Under the pieces are notes generated by a model, which was not told where the DNA came from, did no database searches, and saw only the letters and a list, made by a program, of their open reading frames with translations. Positions 42,441 through 51,966 of a DNA stretch of 64,000 nt are shown here, one piece after another. This DNA comes from Nocardia harenae NBRC 108248 (lineage in GTDB: Bacteria; Actinomycetota; Actinomycetes; Mycobacteriales; Mycobacteriaceae). The stretch covers positions 186,001-250,000 of the forward strand of contig NZ_BDBH01000009.1 of NCBI RefSeq assembly GCF_001612885.1, written 5' to 3'. Both the position numbers and the translations under genes were made by a program. The first letter of the stretch is position 1, and every line of letters starts with the position of its first letter.

Positions 42441-43679
42441 TCAGCCCTGCGGGCGCGCCGACTGCAGCAGGAACTGCCCGATGTAGGTGCGCGACTGGTC
42501 GGCGTTGAGCGGCTGGAACATCGAGGCCGCCGAATCCCGGTAGAGGCGTTCGAAGATCGCGCCCTTCCGGAACGAGGAGCCGCCGACCATGCTCATCGCG
42601 TGCCTGGTCATGTACAGCACATTGTCGGCGATGAAGGTCTTCGCCAGCCCGATGTAGGGGAAGCGGAGCTCGACGGGCCAGTCGGCGTCCCGGCCGGAGA
42701 TCACCTCTTCACAGGTGCGGTAGAGCACCCGGCGGCTGAGCTCGACGCGGGAGGCCAGTTCGCCGACGCCGTCGATGATGTGCCCGACCCCGGCGACCTC
42801 GGTGTCGGCGGCGACGATCGCGCCGAAGGTCGCGCCGAGGCGCTTCTTCGCCAGCGTCGCGACCGCCTCCTCCAGGACCCGCTGCTGCATCCCGAGGTAG
42901 ATGCTCGCGAACATCAGCGACGCCCACTCGAGCACGCCGAAGGCGCCCGCGCGCCACTGACAGATGAAGCCGTCGGCGGGCACGTAGTAGCCGTCGAAGT
43001 GGATGGTATGAGTGCCGGTGGCGTGCATACCCAGTGCGTCCCAGGTCTTCTCGATCCGCAGGCCGTCGCCGTTGCCGTCGGCGTCGACGGTGAAGTCGCC
43101 GATGAAGAAGCTCTCCGCGGCGATCCGCGCCTCGAAGTCCTCGGGTAGATTGCCCTCGGCATCGGTGATGGTGGCGTTCGTGGTGATGATGTCGGCCGCC
43201 TCGCACAGCGTGCCCCAGGTCTTCTTGCCGTAGAGCCGCCAGCCGCCATCGCGCTGCGGCACCGCCTTCATGTCGGCCAGCCCGCTGAACCCGGCCCGCT
43301 GCTCGGAGAAGGGGCCGAACATCAGATCGCCGTCGGCGACCCGGCCCAGCCAGTACTTGTTCTGCTCCTCGCTCATCAGGCCGCCCGCGATGCCGACCAT
43401 GATGTAGTGCATGTTGTAGGCGAGCGTGATCGCGGAATCGCCCCGCGACAGCTCGGTGATGACCTTCGAGGCGTGCAGCAGGCTGCCGCCGGCGCCGCCG
43501 AATTCCTTGGGTACGGGCAGCGCACCCAGCCCGGACTTCTTGAATGCCTCGATGGAGGGCACGGCGAAGGTGTTCTCGGCGTCGTAGCGCGGCCCGATTT
43601 CCCGGAAGAATTGCGATACCTCCTGCGCCGTGCGGAAGTAGGGCTCGAAATCCTCGTCGGTCAGGTCGTGTTTCAGCAC
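42441..43679 (-). CDS. Acyl-CoA dehydrogenase
   Basis: 412 residues with the three acyl-CoA dehydrogenase domains: helical N-terminal part, 'FGPFSEQRAGFSGLADMKAV' in the beta domain (where typical enzymes have 'T.EPxAGSD'), and a C-terminal helical domain ending 'GAIFERLYRDSAASMFQPLNADQSRTYIG' in pieces. The changed flavin-contact loop places it in a divergent subgroup. It is transcribed alone and converges on the LuxR pair. The ATG at 43679 has AAAGGAGA upstream. The 258 bp to the SnoaL-like gene hold the divergent promoters and no gene that I can see. Confidence 0.88.
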   Translation of the reverse strand: MLKHDLTDEDFEPYFRTAQEVSQFFREIGPRYDAENTFAVPSIEAFKKSGLGALPVPKEFGGAGGSLLHASKVITELSRGDSAITLAYNMHYIMVGIAGGLMSEEQNKYWLGRVADGDLMFGPFSEQRAGFSGLADMKAVPQRDGGWRLYGKKTWGTLCEAADIITTNATITDAEGNLPEDFEARIAAESFFIGDFTVDADGNGDGLRIEKTWDALGMHATGTHTIHFDGYYVPADGFICQWRAGAFGVLEWASLMFASIYLGMQQRVLEEAVATLAKKRLGATFGAIVAADTEVAGVGHIIDGVGELASRVELSRRVLYRTCEEVISGRDADWPVELRFPYIGLAKTFIADNVLYMTRHAMSMVGGSSFRKGAIFERLYRDSAASMFQPLNADQSRTYIGQFLLQSARPQG

Positions 43680-43937
43680 GGTGGTCTCCTTTTGTTCGTA
43701 GCGGCGATAGCGAGTCTGGTCGGTGCGGGTCGCTCCGCGCGCCTCCCGAAAGAGGGATTCGCACCCGGCGAGGGGGATAAGGCCGGGTGCGGGGCACGGC
43801 CGCCCTCCCCCCTTCGAGCAGTGGTATTCCCCCGTCGGGAGGTCGTGTGCCCGGTCGGGGGAGCCCTACCGTGAAGACGTCGGCCCGGTGGGTCCACACC
43901 GGGATCGCCATTCGTTCGATCACGAAGGAGAGTGGCT

Positions 43938-44390
43938 GTGAGTCATTTCTTTGCCGTCAAGTGGCTGAAAGCATTCCGGGAGAGCCCCGAAGCGGTCGTC
44001 GCGCTCTACGCCGACGAATTCCTCTTCGAGGACCCCATTCTCGGGCAGCGGATCACCTCCAAGGAGGAGCTGCTGCGGGTCTTCGCGCCCTACGCCAACA
44101 AGGACCCCGAAAACGGCATCGGTATCAACAATTTCCGGATCGACGAGGTGATCGGCGACGAGCACTCGGCGGTCTACCGCTGGACCTGGGACGCCCCGAC
44201 CGCCACCGCCTTCGTCGGCATCCCGGCAGGCGGCAAGGTGCCGGGCAGCCGCGGCCTGACCTTCCACGTCTACGACGCCGACGGCCGGATCACCAAGGAG
44301 GCCAGCCTCTGGGACGTGGCCACCGCGGTCGCCGAACTCGGCCAGCCGATCACCCCGCGCGCGGTCGCCACGCTGCCCGTGCCCGCCTGA
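43938..44390 (+). CDS. SnoaL-like/NTF2-fold protein (copy 1)
   Basis: 150 residues with the NTF2/SnoaL outline: an initial helix ('AVKWLKAFRESPEAVVALYADEF'-like in pieces), 'LFEDPILGQRITSKEELLRVF', and final strands 'TFHVYDADGRITKEASLWD'. The family contains small isomerases, hydratases and cyclases as well as binding proteins. GTG 43938 has AGGAG 7 nt upstream; the GTG at 43932 would be too close. It is 31 bp from a second copy, first in a run of plus-strand genes to 49.1 kb. Confidence 0.82.
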   Translation: MSHFFAVKWLKAFRESPEAVVALYADEFLFEDPILGQRITSKEELLRVFAPYANKDPENGIGINNFRIDEVIGDEHSAVYRWTWDAPTATAFVGIPAGGKVPGSRGLTFHVYDADGRITKEASLWDVATAVAELGQPITPRAVATLPVPA

Positions 44391-44421
44391 AACCCGTACC
44401 GACGGAAGGGAACCAACGACG

Positions 44422-44925
44422 ATGACCGACCATCAGACCCATGCCAGGCGCTGGGCCTCGGCGCTGATCACCGACACCAGCACCGTGCTCGACCTCTACG
44501 CCGACGACCTCGTCTTCGACGACCACCGCGACCGCGACCACGTGCTCGACACCGCCATCACCAAGGACGAGCTCGCGCCCCGGCTGGCCGTCTACAGCAA
44601 CCGCGACCTCGGCAACGGCGCAGGCATCCACGAGTTCCGGGTGGACGAGAGCTACCCGCTCCCCGGCGTGAACGGCCTCCCCTCCGTGGTGATCCTCTGG
44701 AGCTGGACCGGCGAGGGGCTGGAGAGCTACCGCGGCGTCCCGGCCGGCGGCCGCATGCTCACCACCCGCGGCATCACCTGGCACCAGCTCGACTCGCTGG
44801 GCCGCATCACCCGCGAGGTGACCTACTGGAACGACACCCCCGTGCTGCAGGAGCTGGGCATCCCGATCGTCACCCCCGAGTACTGGGTGGAGGGCTTCGA
44901 CCCCGCCACGCTCGCGGGCGCCTGA
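44422..44925 (+). CDS. SnoaL-like/NTF2-fold protein (copy 2)
   Basis: 167 residues, related to the previous gene in outline ('TVLDLYADDLVFDDHRD', 'ITKDELAPRLAVYSNRD', 'TWHQLDSLGRITREVTYWND'). The pocket residues differ, so the pair may act as a heterodimer or on successive intermediates. GGAAGGGAACC precedes the ATG. The acyl-CoA ligase ATG follows its stop by 1 nt. Confidence 0.82.
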   Translation: MTDHQTHARRWASALITDTSTVLDLYADDLVFDDHRDRDHVLDTAITKDELAPRLAVYSNRDLGNGAGIHEFRVDESYPLPGVNGLPSVVILWSWTGEGLESYRGVPAGGRMLTTRGITWHQLDSLGRITREVTYWNDTPVLQELGIPIVTPEYWVEGFDPATLAGA

Positions 44926-44926
44926 C

Positions 44927-46489
44927 ATGTGGGGCACGTTGCCGGACGTCCTGGACCGGGCCTGCACCTACTACGCGGGCAATACCGCGGTGATCGACGG
45001 CGACCGCTCGATCACCTACCGCGAGCTGGAGCAGTGGCGCAACCGGGTGGCCAACGGGCTGCGCTCGCTCGGAGTGGGCAAGGGCGAGCGGATCGGGCTG
45101 CTGCTCCCGAACAGCCTCGAGTTCATCCCGACCCAGCACGGGATCTGGGCGGCAGGCGGCGTGCTCGTCCAGATGCCCGCGCGCGCCGCCGCGGAGGGCT
45201 TCCGCAGCAATCTCGCGCAGACCGAAGCGACGACGCTGATCTACGACGCGCAGTTCGAGGACCGGGTCGCCGGGCTGCGCGAGCAGCTCCCGGCGCTGCG
45301 GCACGTGATCCGGGTCGGCGGGGACTCGCCGCTGCCCGACGGCGTGCTCGACTACGCGGAGCTCTTCGACGCGCAGCCCACCGACCGCCCCGAGGTCGGG
45401 CTGCGCGAAGACGACGAGGCGTACGTGCTGTTCACCTCCGGCAGCACCGGCGACCCCAAGGGCGTGGTGAATTCCCACTTCACCTGGGGCCACTACAGCA
45501 TCACCGCGGGGCTGGAGATCGGTGACATCCGCTTCGGCGAGCGGTTCGCGCACGGCGCGCCGCTGACCCACTTCACCCAGATCTTCGTGCTGCCCACCTT
45601 CCTGCGCGGCGGCACCAACATCATGCTGCCCGGCCTCGACGTCGACGTGCTGCTCGCCGCGGTCCAGGAGCAGCAGGTCACCGCCACCGCCGTCGTCCCG
45701 ACGATCGTGTACCTGCTGCTCGATCACCCGCACCGCGCCGAGTACGACCTGAGCTCGCTGCAGACGATGATCTACGCGGGCGCCCCGATCGCCCCCGAGC
45801 GGCTGCGCGAGGCGCTGAAGATCTTCGGGCCGATCTTCGTGCAGACCTACGCGGGCACCGAGCCGGGCTACGTCTCCTGTCTGCGCAAGAACGAGCACCG
45901 CCCGGACGACCCGGCCTGGGCCGGGCGGCTCGCCTCCGCGGGCAGGCCGATGTTCCAGGTACGGGTCTCGATCCAGGACGAGCAGGACCGCCCGCTGCCG
46001 ATCGGCGAGGTGGGGGAGATCTGCTCCCGCCAGCTCGGCCAGATGCTCGGCTACCTCGACCGGTCCCGCGATGGCGAGGCGCTGCGCGACGGCTGGGTGC
46101 ACACCGGCGATATCGGCCACCTCGACGCCGACGGATTCCTCTACCTCGTCGACCGGAAGAAGGACATGGTCGTCAGCGGCGGCTTCAATGTCTTCCCGCG
46201 CCAGGTCGAGGACGCGCTGGCGACCCACCCGGCCGTCGCGCAGTCGGCGGTTTTCGGTGTGCCGCACGAGAAGTGGGGCGAAGCCGTGCACGCGGTGGTG
46301 GTGCGCAAGCCGGGTGCGGAGGTCGCCGAGACCGCGCTCGTCGAGCATGTGAAGGCCGCGCTCGGCAGCGTGCCCGCCCCCAAGTCGATCACCTTCGCCG
46401 ATGCGATCCCGGTCAACCCGGCGGGCAAGGCCGACAAGAAGGCGCTGCGCGCACCGTACTGGCAGGGCCGCGCCCGCCAGATCGGCTGA
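44927..46489 (+). CDS. Acyl-CoA ligase (AMP-forming)
   Basis: 520 residues, complete ANL enzyme: P-loop 'LFTSGSTGDPKGVV', A5-type motif 'TYAGTEPG' (usual form YGxTE, so slightly altered), A7 'GWVHTGDIGHLDADGF', hinge 'DRKKDMVVSGGFNVFPRQVE', and the C-terminal catalytic Lys in 'NPAGKADKKAL'. It activates a carboxylic acid as its CoA thioester; substrate type is not obvious. The gene is immediately followed by an aldehyde dehydrogenase, so aldehyde to acid to acyl-CoA is a sensible sequence of steps. Confidence 0.9.
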   Translation: MWGTLPDVLDRACTYYAGNTAVIDGDRSITYRELEQWRNRVANGLRSLGVGKGERIGLLLPNSLEFIPTQHGIWAAGGVLVQMPARAAAEGFRSNLAQTEATTLIYDAQFEDRVAGLREQLPALRHVIRVGGDSPLPDGVLDYAELFDAQPTDRPEVGLREDDEAYVLFTSGSTGDPKGVVNSHFTWGHYSITAGLEIGDIRFGERFAHGAPLTHFTQIFVLPTFLRGGTNIMLPGLDVDVLLAAVQEQQVTATAVVPTIVYLLLDHPHRAEYDLSSLQTMIYAGAPIAPERLREALKIFGPIFVQTYAGTEPGYVSCLRKNEHRPDDPAWAGRLASAGRPMFQVRVSIQDEQDRPLPIGEVGEICSRQLGQMLGYLDRSRDGEALRDGWVHTGDIGHLDADGFLYLVDRKKDMVVSGGFNVFPRQVEDALATHPAVAQSAVFGVPHEKWGEAVHAVVVRKPGAEVAETALVEHVKAALGSVPAPKSITFADAIPVNPAGKADKKALRAPYWQGRARQIG

Positions 46490-46519
46490 CCCCCAACCCG
46501 TTCCGCTCAGGAGAACACC

Positions 46520-48025
46520 ATGACCACCCCGCACTACTCGCTCTACATCGACGGCAAATGGGTCGATACCGGCGATGTCTACGAAATCCGCAGCCCGGCC
46601 ACCGAGGAGCTGGTGGCCACCGTCGCCAGGGGCGGCGTCGCCGAGGCCGATCGGGCCGTGGCCGCCGCGCTCGCCGCGCACCACGACGGCCAGTGGCGCC
46701 GCACCTCCCCGCAGCAGCGCGCCGCGCTGCTGCACGACGTCGCGGGCAGGCTCGCCGCTCGCACCGACGAACTCGCGGTGCTGCAGTCCAGGGAGAACGG
46801 CGCCACCATCCGGATCACCGGCGCCCTGCACATCGGGCTCTCCGCCGCCCAGTTGCAGTACCTGGCCGCGCTGGCCGAGGACTACCCGTGGGAGACCGAG
46901 GGCCCGCAGATCGGCCCGGTACCCGCCGCCGCCGGGCTGGTTCGCCGCGAGCCGCTGGGTGTGGTCGCGGCGATCGTGCCGTGGAACATCCCGCTGCTCA
47001 CCATCGTCTGGAAGATCGGCCCCGCGCTGGCCGCGGGTAACACCGTCGTACTCAAGCCCGACGAGCACGCCCCGCTGCTCGCCCTCGAGCTGGCGCGCGA
47101 ATTCGAGGCCGCCGGGCTGCCGCCGGGGGTGCTCAATGTGATCACCGGCGACGGCGACCCGGTCGGCGCGCACCTGAGCGGCCACCCCGACGTGCGGAAG
47201 GTGGCGTTCACCGGCTCCACCGCGGTCGGCAAGAGCATCCTGCGCCAGTCCGCGGACACCGTGCGCCGGGTGACCCTCGAACTCGGCGGCAAGGGCGCCA
47301 ACATCCTGCTCGACGACGCCGACCTCGACATCGCCATCGACGGCGCGCTCTTCGCGTGCATGGCCAACAACGGCCAGGCGTGCGAGGCGGGCACCCGGTT
47401 GCTGGTACCCGCGCAGCGCCACGACGAGGTGGTGCGCCGGCTGGTCGAGCGCGGCTCGACCCTGGTACTCGGCGATCCGCTGAGCCCGGGAACCCATGTG
47501 GGGCCGATCATCTCGGCCGAGCAGCGGGACCGCATCCTCGACTACTTCCGGATCGCGGCCGAGGAGGGCGCGGTCGCGGCGCTCGGCGGGCGCGCCCCGG
47601 AGGGGGACGGCTTCGACCGCGGCTTCTGGATCGAGCCCACCGTCTTCACCGGCGTCACCAACGACATGCGGATCGCCAGGGAGGAGGTGTTCGGCCCGGT
47701 GCTGACGGTGATCGGCTACGACACCGTCGAGGAGGCCGTCGCCATCGCCAACGACACCTCCTACGGCCTCTCGGCCGGGGTGTGGGGCGGCGAGGAGCAG
47801 GCGCTCGAGGTGGCCCGCAGGCTGGAGGCGGGCATGGTGTGGGTCAACGACTGGCACGTCATCCACCCGGCCTACCCGTTCGGCGGCTACAAGGAGAGCG
47901 GCCTCGGCCGCGAGGGCGGCCCGCACGCCCTCGACGAGTACACCGAGCAGAAGTTCGTCTCGCTCGACCGCTCCGGCGGGATCGCGAACCGGGCCTTCGC
48001 GATCGTCATCGACCCGGTCGGCTGA
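46520..48025 (+). CDS. NAD(P)-dependent aldehyde dehydrogenase
   Basis: 501 residues, a standard class 1/2-like enzyme: '[21 protein letters not shown]', '[13 protein letters not shown]', catalytic Glu in '[14 protein letters not shown]', catalytic Cys in '[12 protein letters not shown]', and '[14 protein letters not shown]'. ATG 46520 follows AGGAG. Its stop overlaps the next start (TGATG), so expression of the small luciferase-like gene is coupled to it. Confidence 0.92.
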   Translation: MTTPHYSLYIDGKWVDTGDVYEIRSPATEELVATVARGGVAEADRAVAAALAAHHDGQWRRTSPQQRAALLHDVAGRLAARTDELAVLQSRENGATIRITGALHIGLSAAQLQYLAALAEDYPWETEGPQIGPVPAAAGLVRREPLGVVAAIVPWNIPLLTIVWKIGPALAAGNTVVLKPDEHAPLLALELAREFEAAGLPPGVLNVITGDGDPVGAHLSGHPDVRKVAFTGSTAVGKSILRQSADTVRRVTLELGGKGANILLDDADLDIAIDGALFACMANNGQACEAGTRLLVPAQRHDEVVRRLVERGSTLVLGDPLSPGTHVGPIISAEQRDRILDYFRIAAEEGAVAALGGRAPEGDGFDRGFWIEPTVFTGVTNDMRIAREEVFGPVLTVIGYDTVEEAVAIANDTSYGLSAGVWGGEEQALEVARRLEAGMVWVNDWHVIHPAYPFGGYKESGLGREGGPHALDEYTEQKFVSLDRSGGIANRAFAIVIDPVG

Positions 48026-48597
48026 TGATCGCCGCGCCGCCGGTGGCCCGGACGCCCCGGGTCGTGGTCGAGCTGCGGGCGGCCGGGGGAGCCCCCGGCC
48101 GCGTGGCACCCGACCTCGTCGAACTGACCGTCGCCGCGCGGCGCGAGATCGTCCCGGTCCGGGCGGCGGACGTCTCGGCGGTTCCGCGCGCGTGTGCCGC
48201 GGCGCGCGCGGAGGCGGCGGCGCGCGGGCCCGGCGTCAGCATCCTGGTCGAGCTGGCGGTACTGCTCGCCGCGGGCACCGGCGCGGCGCGGCAGCGGCTG
48301 GCCGAGCTGGAGCGCGCCGAGCGCTGGATCCCGCCCGGCCTCCGCTATCTCGGCACCCCGGCCGGGCTGGCCGGGCTGATCATCGACCTGCACCGAGCCG
48401 CGGGCGCCGACGGGGTGCTGCTGCGACCGATCTCGCCCGCCGCCGTCGGCGGCCCGCTCACCACGGGGACGGTGCCCGAGCTCGAACGGCTCGGCGTCCG
48501 GATCGCACCGGGCGCCGTGCGGCGGTTGTGCCCGCCCGCGCCGCCGCTCACCGTCCCCGCACCCTGGAAGGAGCAACCATGTCCCACACCACCGTGA
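48025..48597 (+). CDS. Small protein resembling the C-terminal part of a luciferase-like monooxygenase
   Basis: 190 residues. The segment '[31 protein letters not shown]' (in pieces) followed by '[18 protein letters not shown]' looks like the C-terminal barrel strands and tail of class NtaA/SnaA luciferase-like monooxygenases, but the N-terminal two thirds of such a protein are missing. It is fixed in the operon by overlaps on both sides (TGATG with the aldehyde dehydrogenase; 19 nt with the flavin reductase). So it may be a reduced but functional subunit or a decaying gene. The next gene encodes the sort of flavin reductase that would feed such a monooxygenase. Confidence 0.6.
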   Translation: MIAAPPVARTPRVVVELRAAGGAPGRVAPDLVELTVAARREIVPVRAADVSAVPRACAAARAEAAARGPGVSILVELAVLLAAGTGAARQRLAELERAERWIPPGLRYLGTPAGLAGLIIDLHRAAGADGVLLRPISPAAVGGPLTTGTVPELERLGVRIAPGAVRRLCPPAPPLTVPAPWKEQPCPTPP

Positions 48598-49082
48598 AGG
48601 CGGAGGACTACCGCGCCGCCATGCGCAGGCACGCCGCGGGGGTCACCATCGTGACGCTGGATTCACCCCGCGGCCCGGTCGGCTTCACCGCGACCTCGTT
48701 CGCGTCGCTGTCGCTGCAACCGCCGCTGGTCAGCTTCAACATCACCTGCACCTCGTCCAGCATCGACGCGCTGCGCGGCGCGGAGTCGGTGGTGGTGCAC
48801 CTGCTCGGCGCCCACCAGCGGGAGCTGGCGGGCCGCTTCGCGGGCAGCGCCGATCAGCGATTCGCCGACGCCGCGGGCTGGTGCCGGCTCGCCACCGGCG
48901 AGCCGGTGCTGCACGACACCCCGATCTGGCTGCGGGGCGCGGTGGAGCGGCTGATCCCGGCCGGTGATTCGGTGCTGGCGATCGTGCACGTGATCGAACT
49001 GCACGGCGTCGAGAGCGAGGCGGTGGCGCCGCTGCTGTACCACGGCGGGCGCTGGTCGGCCGCGGTCGCGCTCACCGAGTGA
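48579..49082 (+). CDS. Flavin reductase (FMN-binding split-barrel, two-component monooxygenase partner)
   Basis: 167 residues with the flavin reductase-like domain: '[15 protein letters not shown]', '[21 protein letters not shown]' and '[11 protein letters not shown]', ending with '[10 protein letters not shown]'. It would reduce FMN with NAD(P)H and supply FMNH2 to a luciferase-type oxygenase, perhaps the remnant upstream or the enzyme encoded at 49763. ATG 48579 has GGAAGGAG 5-6 nt upstream. The gene overlaps the convergent TetR gene by 11 bp at its 3' end. Confidence 0.88.
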   Translation: MSHTTVKAEDYRAAMRRHAAGVTIVTLDSPRGPVGFTATSFASLSLQPPLVSFNITCTSSSIDALRGAESVVVHLLGAHQRELAGRFAGSADQRFADAAGWCRLATGEPVLHDTPIWLRGAVERLIPAGDSVLAIVHVIELHGVESEAVAPLLYHGGRWSAAVALTE

Positions 49083-49647
49083 CGTGCCCGGGCAGCCCGA
49101 GCACTGCCCTGGCCGCGGCGGTGAGCAGCTCGCGGAGCCTGCCGCCGGGAAGCCCGCTGTTGTGGAACAGGGTCGACTGGATCGCGCCGATCGCCGCGTG
49201 CACCAGCGCCCGCGCGTCGGCGTCGGTGAGGTCGGTGCGCAGCTCGTCGAGCACGTGCACCCACTCCTCGACGTACATGCGCTGCTTGCGGCGCAGGCGG
49301 CGCTGGTCGGCGGCGGGCAGGTTGTGGATCTCGTTGTGGTAGACCTGCGCGAGCTCGCGCTGCGCCACCACGAACTCCACCTGACCGGCGATGAGCTGGT
49401 CGAGCATCCCGCCGAGCTCCCCGACGGCCTCCACGATCTGCTCCTCGTCGCGCAGCAGCTCGTCGATGGCGTGGTCGAAGAGCGCGACCAGCACCGCCGA
49501 CTTGCTAGGGAAGTGCCGATAGATCCCGGAGCCGGTGATCCCGGCCGCGCCGCCGATGTCGGCCATCGACACCGCGTGGAAGCCATTGCGCGCCACCAGG
49601 TCCGCGGCGGCGCCGAGGATCTTCGACTTGCGCTCAGGATCCCGCAC
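49072..49647 (-). CDS. TetR/AcrR-family transcriptional regulator (start uncertain, possible ATC start at 49683)
   Basis: At least 191 residues. Helix-turn-helix '[21 protein letters not shown]', then a C-terminal domain of the TetR_C_33/KstR-like kind with '[16 protein letters not shown]'. The first canonical start is GTG 49647, but it lacks a ribosome binding site. AGGAGG at 49690-49695 is 42 nt away from it, and instead faces an in-frame ATC at 49683 with 6 nt spacing; the 12 extra residues (SEQRSTAAPAR...) look like a normal TetR N-terminus. Operator 3 lies directly upstream, so this protein is the best candidate for the regulator of the TTAGTG-N10-CACTAA sites. Confidence 0.88.
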   Translation of the reverse strand: MRDPERKSKILGAAADLVARNGFHAVSMADIGGAAGITGSGIYRHFPSKSAVLVALFDHAIDELLRDEEQIVEAVGELGGMLDQLIAGQVEFVVAQRELAQVYHNEIHNLPAADQRRLRRKQRMYVEEWVHVLDELRTDLTDADARALVHAAIGAIQSTLFHNSGLPGGRLRELLTAAARAVLGLPGHVTR

Positions 49648-49711
49648 CCGGGCGGGCGCCGCGGTGCTCCGCTGCTCGCTGATGATCGGCCTCCTGACCA
49701 GCTGGGAACAG

Positions 49712-49733
49712 TTAGTTATTCATGATTCACCAA
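49712..49733. promoter_or_regulatory. Operator 3: TTAGTT-N10-CACCAA between the TetR and luciferase-like genes
   Basis: The half sites and the 10-bp spacing match operators 1 and 2 with two changes. It lies in the divergent region between the TetR gene and the luciferase-like oxidoreductase, where it would serve autoregulation and control of the downstream genes. Confidence 0.65.
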
Positions 49734-49762
49734 CGCGAAAGTGTATCGGACGGGAGCGCGCG

Positions 49763-50800
49763 ATGCGGGTCGACGGCAATATCGGCGGCACGGTGGACGG
49801 GACCGGCGGCGCCGAACTCGCGGAGCTCGATGCCCAGGTCGACGCGGCCGAGCGGGCCGGCTTCGACGGCGTGTGGAGCACCGAGGTCGGCCGCGACCCG
49901 TTCCTGCCGCTGGCGCTCGCCGCCCGCCGCAATCCCCGCCTGCAGCTGGGCACCGCCGTCGCCGTCGCCTTCGCGCGCAACCCGATGACCGTCGCCGCGA
50001 CCGCCAACGACCTGCACCACCTGAGCGGCGGGCGGTTCACGCTCGGCCTGGGCTCGCAGGTGCGGGCGCACATCACCCGGCGCTTCGGCATGCCGTGGTC
50101 CAGCCCCGCCGAGCGGATGCGGGAGTTCGTGGCCGCGGTCCGCGCGATCTGGGCGAGCTGGGCCACTGGAACCACGCTGAACTTCCGCGGCGACTTCTAC
50201 GAGCACACCCTGATGACCCCGATGTTCACCCCGCCGCCCAACCCGTGGGGGACACCGCCCATCCTGGTGGCCGCGGTGGGGGCGCGCATGACCGCGGCCG
50301 CGGCCGAATCCGCCGACGGGCTGATCGTGCACGGCTTCACCTCGCAGCGCTACCTGACCGAGGTCACCACCGCAACGGTCGCACGCGGGCTGGCCGGCTC
50401 CGGGCGCGAGCGCGGTGATTTCACCGTGACCTACCCGGGGCTGGTGGCGACCGGCGACGACGAGCGCTCCTTCGCCGCGGCCCGCACCGCCGTGCGGGAA
50501 CAGATCGCCTTCTACGCGGCCACCCCCGCCTACCGCGGCGTCCTCGACCTGCACGGCTGGGGCGACCTGCACGCCGAACTGCGCCGGCTCGCCGGGCTGG
50601 GGCGCTGGAGCGCCATGACCGACATCATCGACGACACCGTGCTCGGCACCTTCGCCGTCGTCGGCGAGCCCGCGGCGGCCGGCGCCGAGATCGCGCGCCG
50701 ATTCGGCGGTCTTGTCGACCGCTTCACCCTCTACACCCCGTATCCGATCAGCGACGCCGCCCGGCGCGACGTCATCACCGCGGTGCGCGGCGCCGGGTGA
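49763..50800 (+). CDS. Luciferase-like (LLM) F420/FMN-dependent oxidoreductase, TIGR03617-like
   Basis: 345 residues forming a complete luciferase-like TIM barrel: 'AERAGFDGVWSTEVGRDPFLPLA', 'LQLGTAVAVAFARNPMTVAATAND' in pieces, 'GGRFTLGLGSQVRAHITRRFG', 'PPILVAAVGARMTAAAAESADGLIVHG' in pieces. Actinobacterial members of this subfamily generally use F420. The ATG at 49763 follows a GGGAG and is 30 bp past operator 3. The next gene starts 14 nt after its stop. Confidence 0.87.
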   Translation: MRVDGNIGGTVDGTGGAELAELDAQVDAAERAGFDGVWSTEVGRDPFLPLALAARRNPRLQLGTAVAVAFARNPMTVAATANDLHHLSGGRFTLGLGSQVRAHITRRFGMPWSSPAERMREFVAAVRAIWASWATGTTLNFRGDFYEHTLMTPMFTPPPNPWGTPPILVAAVGARMTAAAAESADGLIVHGFTSQRYLTEVTTATVARGLAGSGRERGDFTVTYPGLVATGDDERSFAAARTAVREQIAFYAATPAYRGVLDLHGWGDLHAELRRLAGLGRWSAMTDIIDDTVLGTFAVVGEPAAAGAEIARRFGGLVDRFTLYTPYPISDAARRDVITAVRGAG

Positions 50801-50814
50801 TCGAGGAGAACACC

Positions 50815-51966
50815 ATGGATTTCACCGAACCGGCCGAGCACACCGCGCTGCGCGCGGCGGTCGCGGGCATCGCCGGGACGTTCGGCGGCGACTACTACGC
50901 CGCGAAGGCCGAGGCCAGGGAGCCCACCACCGAACTGTGGCAGGCGCTCGGCCGCGGCGGCTACATCGGCATCAACCTGCCCGAGGAGCACGGTGGTGGC
51001 GGCGCCGGTCTGGCGGAGCTGGCGATCGTCTGCGAAGAGGTCGCCGGGGCGGGCTGCCCCCTGCTGCTGTTGCTGGTGTCGAGTGCGATATCCGGGGAGG
51101 TGATCGCCCGGTTCGGCTCCGACGCCCAGCGCAAGACCTGGTTGCCCGGGCTGGCGAGTGGCGAGAGCAAGATCGTCTTCGCCATCACCGAGCCGGACGC
51201 CGGCTCCAACACCCATCGGCTCGCCACCACCGCCACCCGCTCCGGTGACGATTTCGTGCTCCGCGGGCAGAAGTACTACATCTCCGGGGTCGACGAAGCC
51301 GACGCGGTGCTGGTCGTCGCCCGGACCGGAACGACCGCCACCGGCGCGGCCGAGCTCTCGCTGTTCCTGGTCGACGCCGACGCCCCCGGGCTGGTCGCGC
51401 AGCGGCTCCCGGTTTCGGTGTTGCTGCCGGAGAAGCAGTTCACCGTCTTCTTCGACGAGGTCCGCGTGCCGCGCGATCGGCTCGTCGGCGTCCTCGGTGA
51501 CGGCTTCCAGCAGGCGTTCCACGGGCTCAATCCGGAGCGCATCACCGGGGCGGCGCTGTGCGTCGGGGCCGGGCGTTACGCGCTGCGCAAAGGCGCCGAG
51601 TACGCGCGCTCGCGGACCGTGTGGAAGGCCCCGATCGGCGCGCACCAGGGCGTCGCACACGCACTGGCCGAGGCGAAGATCGCGCTCGAGCAGGCCGCCC
51701 TGCTCACGGCGAAGGCCGCGTGGCTGCACGACCGGCGGCTGGCCGCGGGGGAGGCGGCGAACATGGCGAAGTACGCGGCCGCCGAGGCGGGGCTGGCGGC
51801 GGTGGACGCCGCGATCCAGACCCACGGTGGCAACGGTGTCTCGACCGAGTACGGCTTGATCCCGCTGTGGGGGCTGGTGCGGCTGCTGCGAATCGCCCCG
51901 GTGAACCGGGAGATGATCCTGAATTATGTGGCAGGCCACTCCCTCGGGCTGCCGCGGTCGTACTGA
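50815..51966 (+). CDS. Acyl-CoA dehydrogenase
   Basis: 383 residues, standard architecture: 'FAITEPDAGSNTHRLATTA' (flavin/substrate loop), 'LRGQKYYISGVDEAD', 'VFFDEVRVPRDRLVG' and 'IQTHGGNGVSTEYGL' with the C-terminal FAD-contacting Gly-Gly. It introduces a trans-2 double bond into an acyl-CoA. GAGGAG lies 8 nt before ATG 50815; an in-frame GTG at 50797 overlaps the previous stop but has no ribosome binding site. Confidence 0.9.
   Translation: MDFTEPAEHTALRAAVAGIAGTFGGDYYAAKAEAREPTTELWQALGRGGYIGINLPEEHGGGGAGLAELAIVCEEVAGAGCPLLLLLVSSAISGEVIARFGSDAQRKTWLPGLASGESKIVFAITEPDAGSNTHRLATTATRSGDDFVLRGQKYYISGVDEADAVLVVARTGTTATGAAELSLFLVDADAPGLVAQRLPVSVLLPEKQFTVFFDEVRVPRDRLVGVLGDGFQQAFHGLNPERITGAALCVGAGRYALRKGAEYARSRTVWKAPIGAHQGVAHALAEAKIALEQAALLTAKAAWLHDRRLAAGEAANMAKYAAAEAGLAAVDAAIQTHGGNGVSTEYGLIPLWGLVRLLRIAPVNREMILNYVAGHSLGLPRSY

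Noticed and set aside
44870-48109. A 1079-codon minus-strand open frame
   Set aside because: It lies opposite the acyl-CoA ligase and aldehyde dehydrogenase genes, both with full sets of catalytic motifs. The minus-strand protein is low-complexity.
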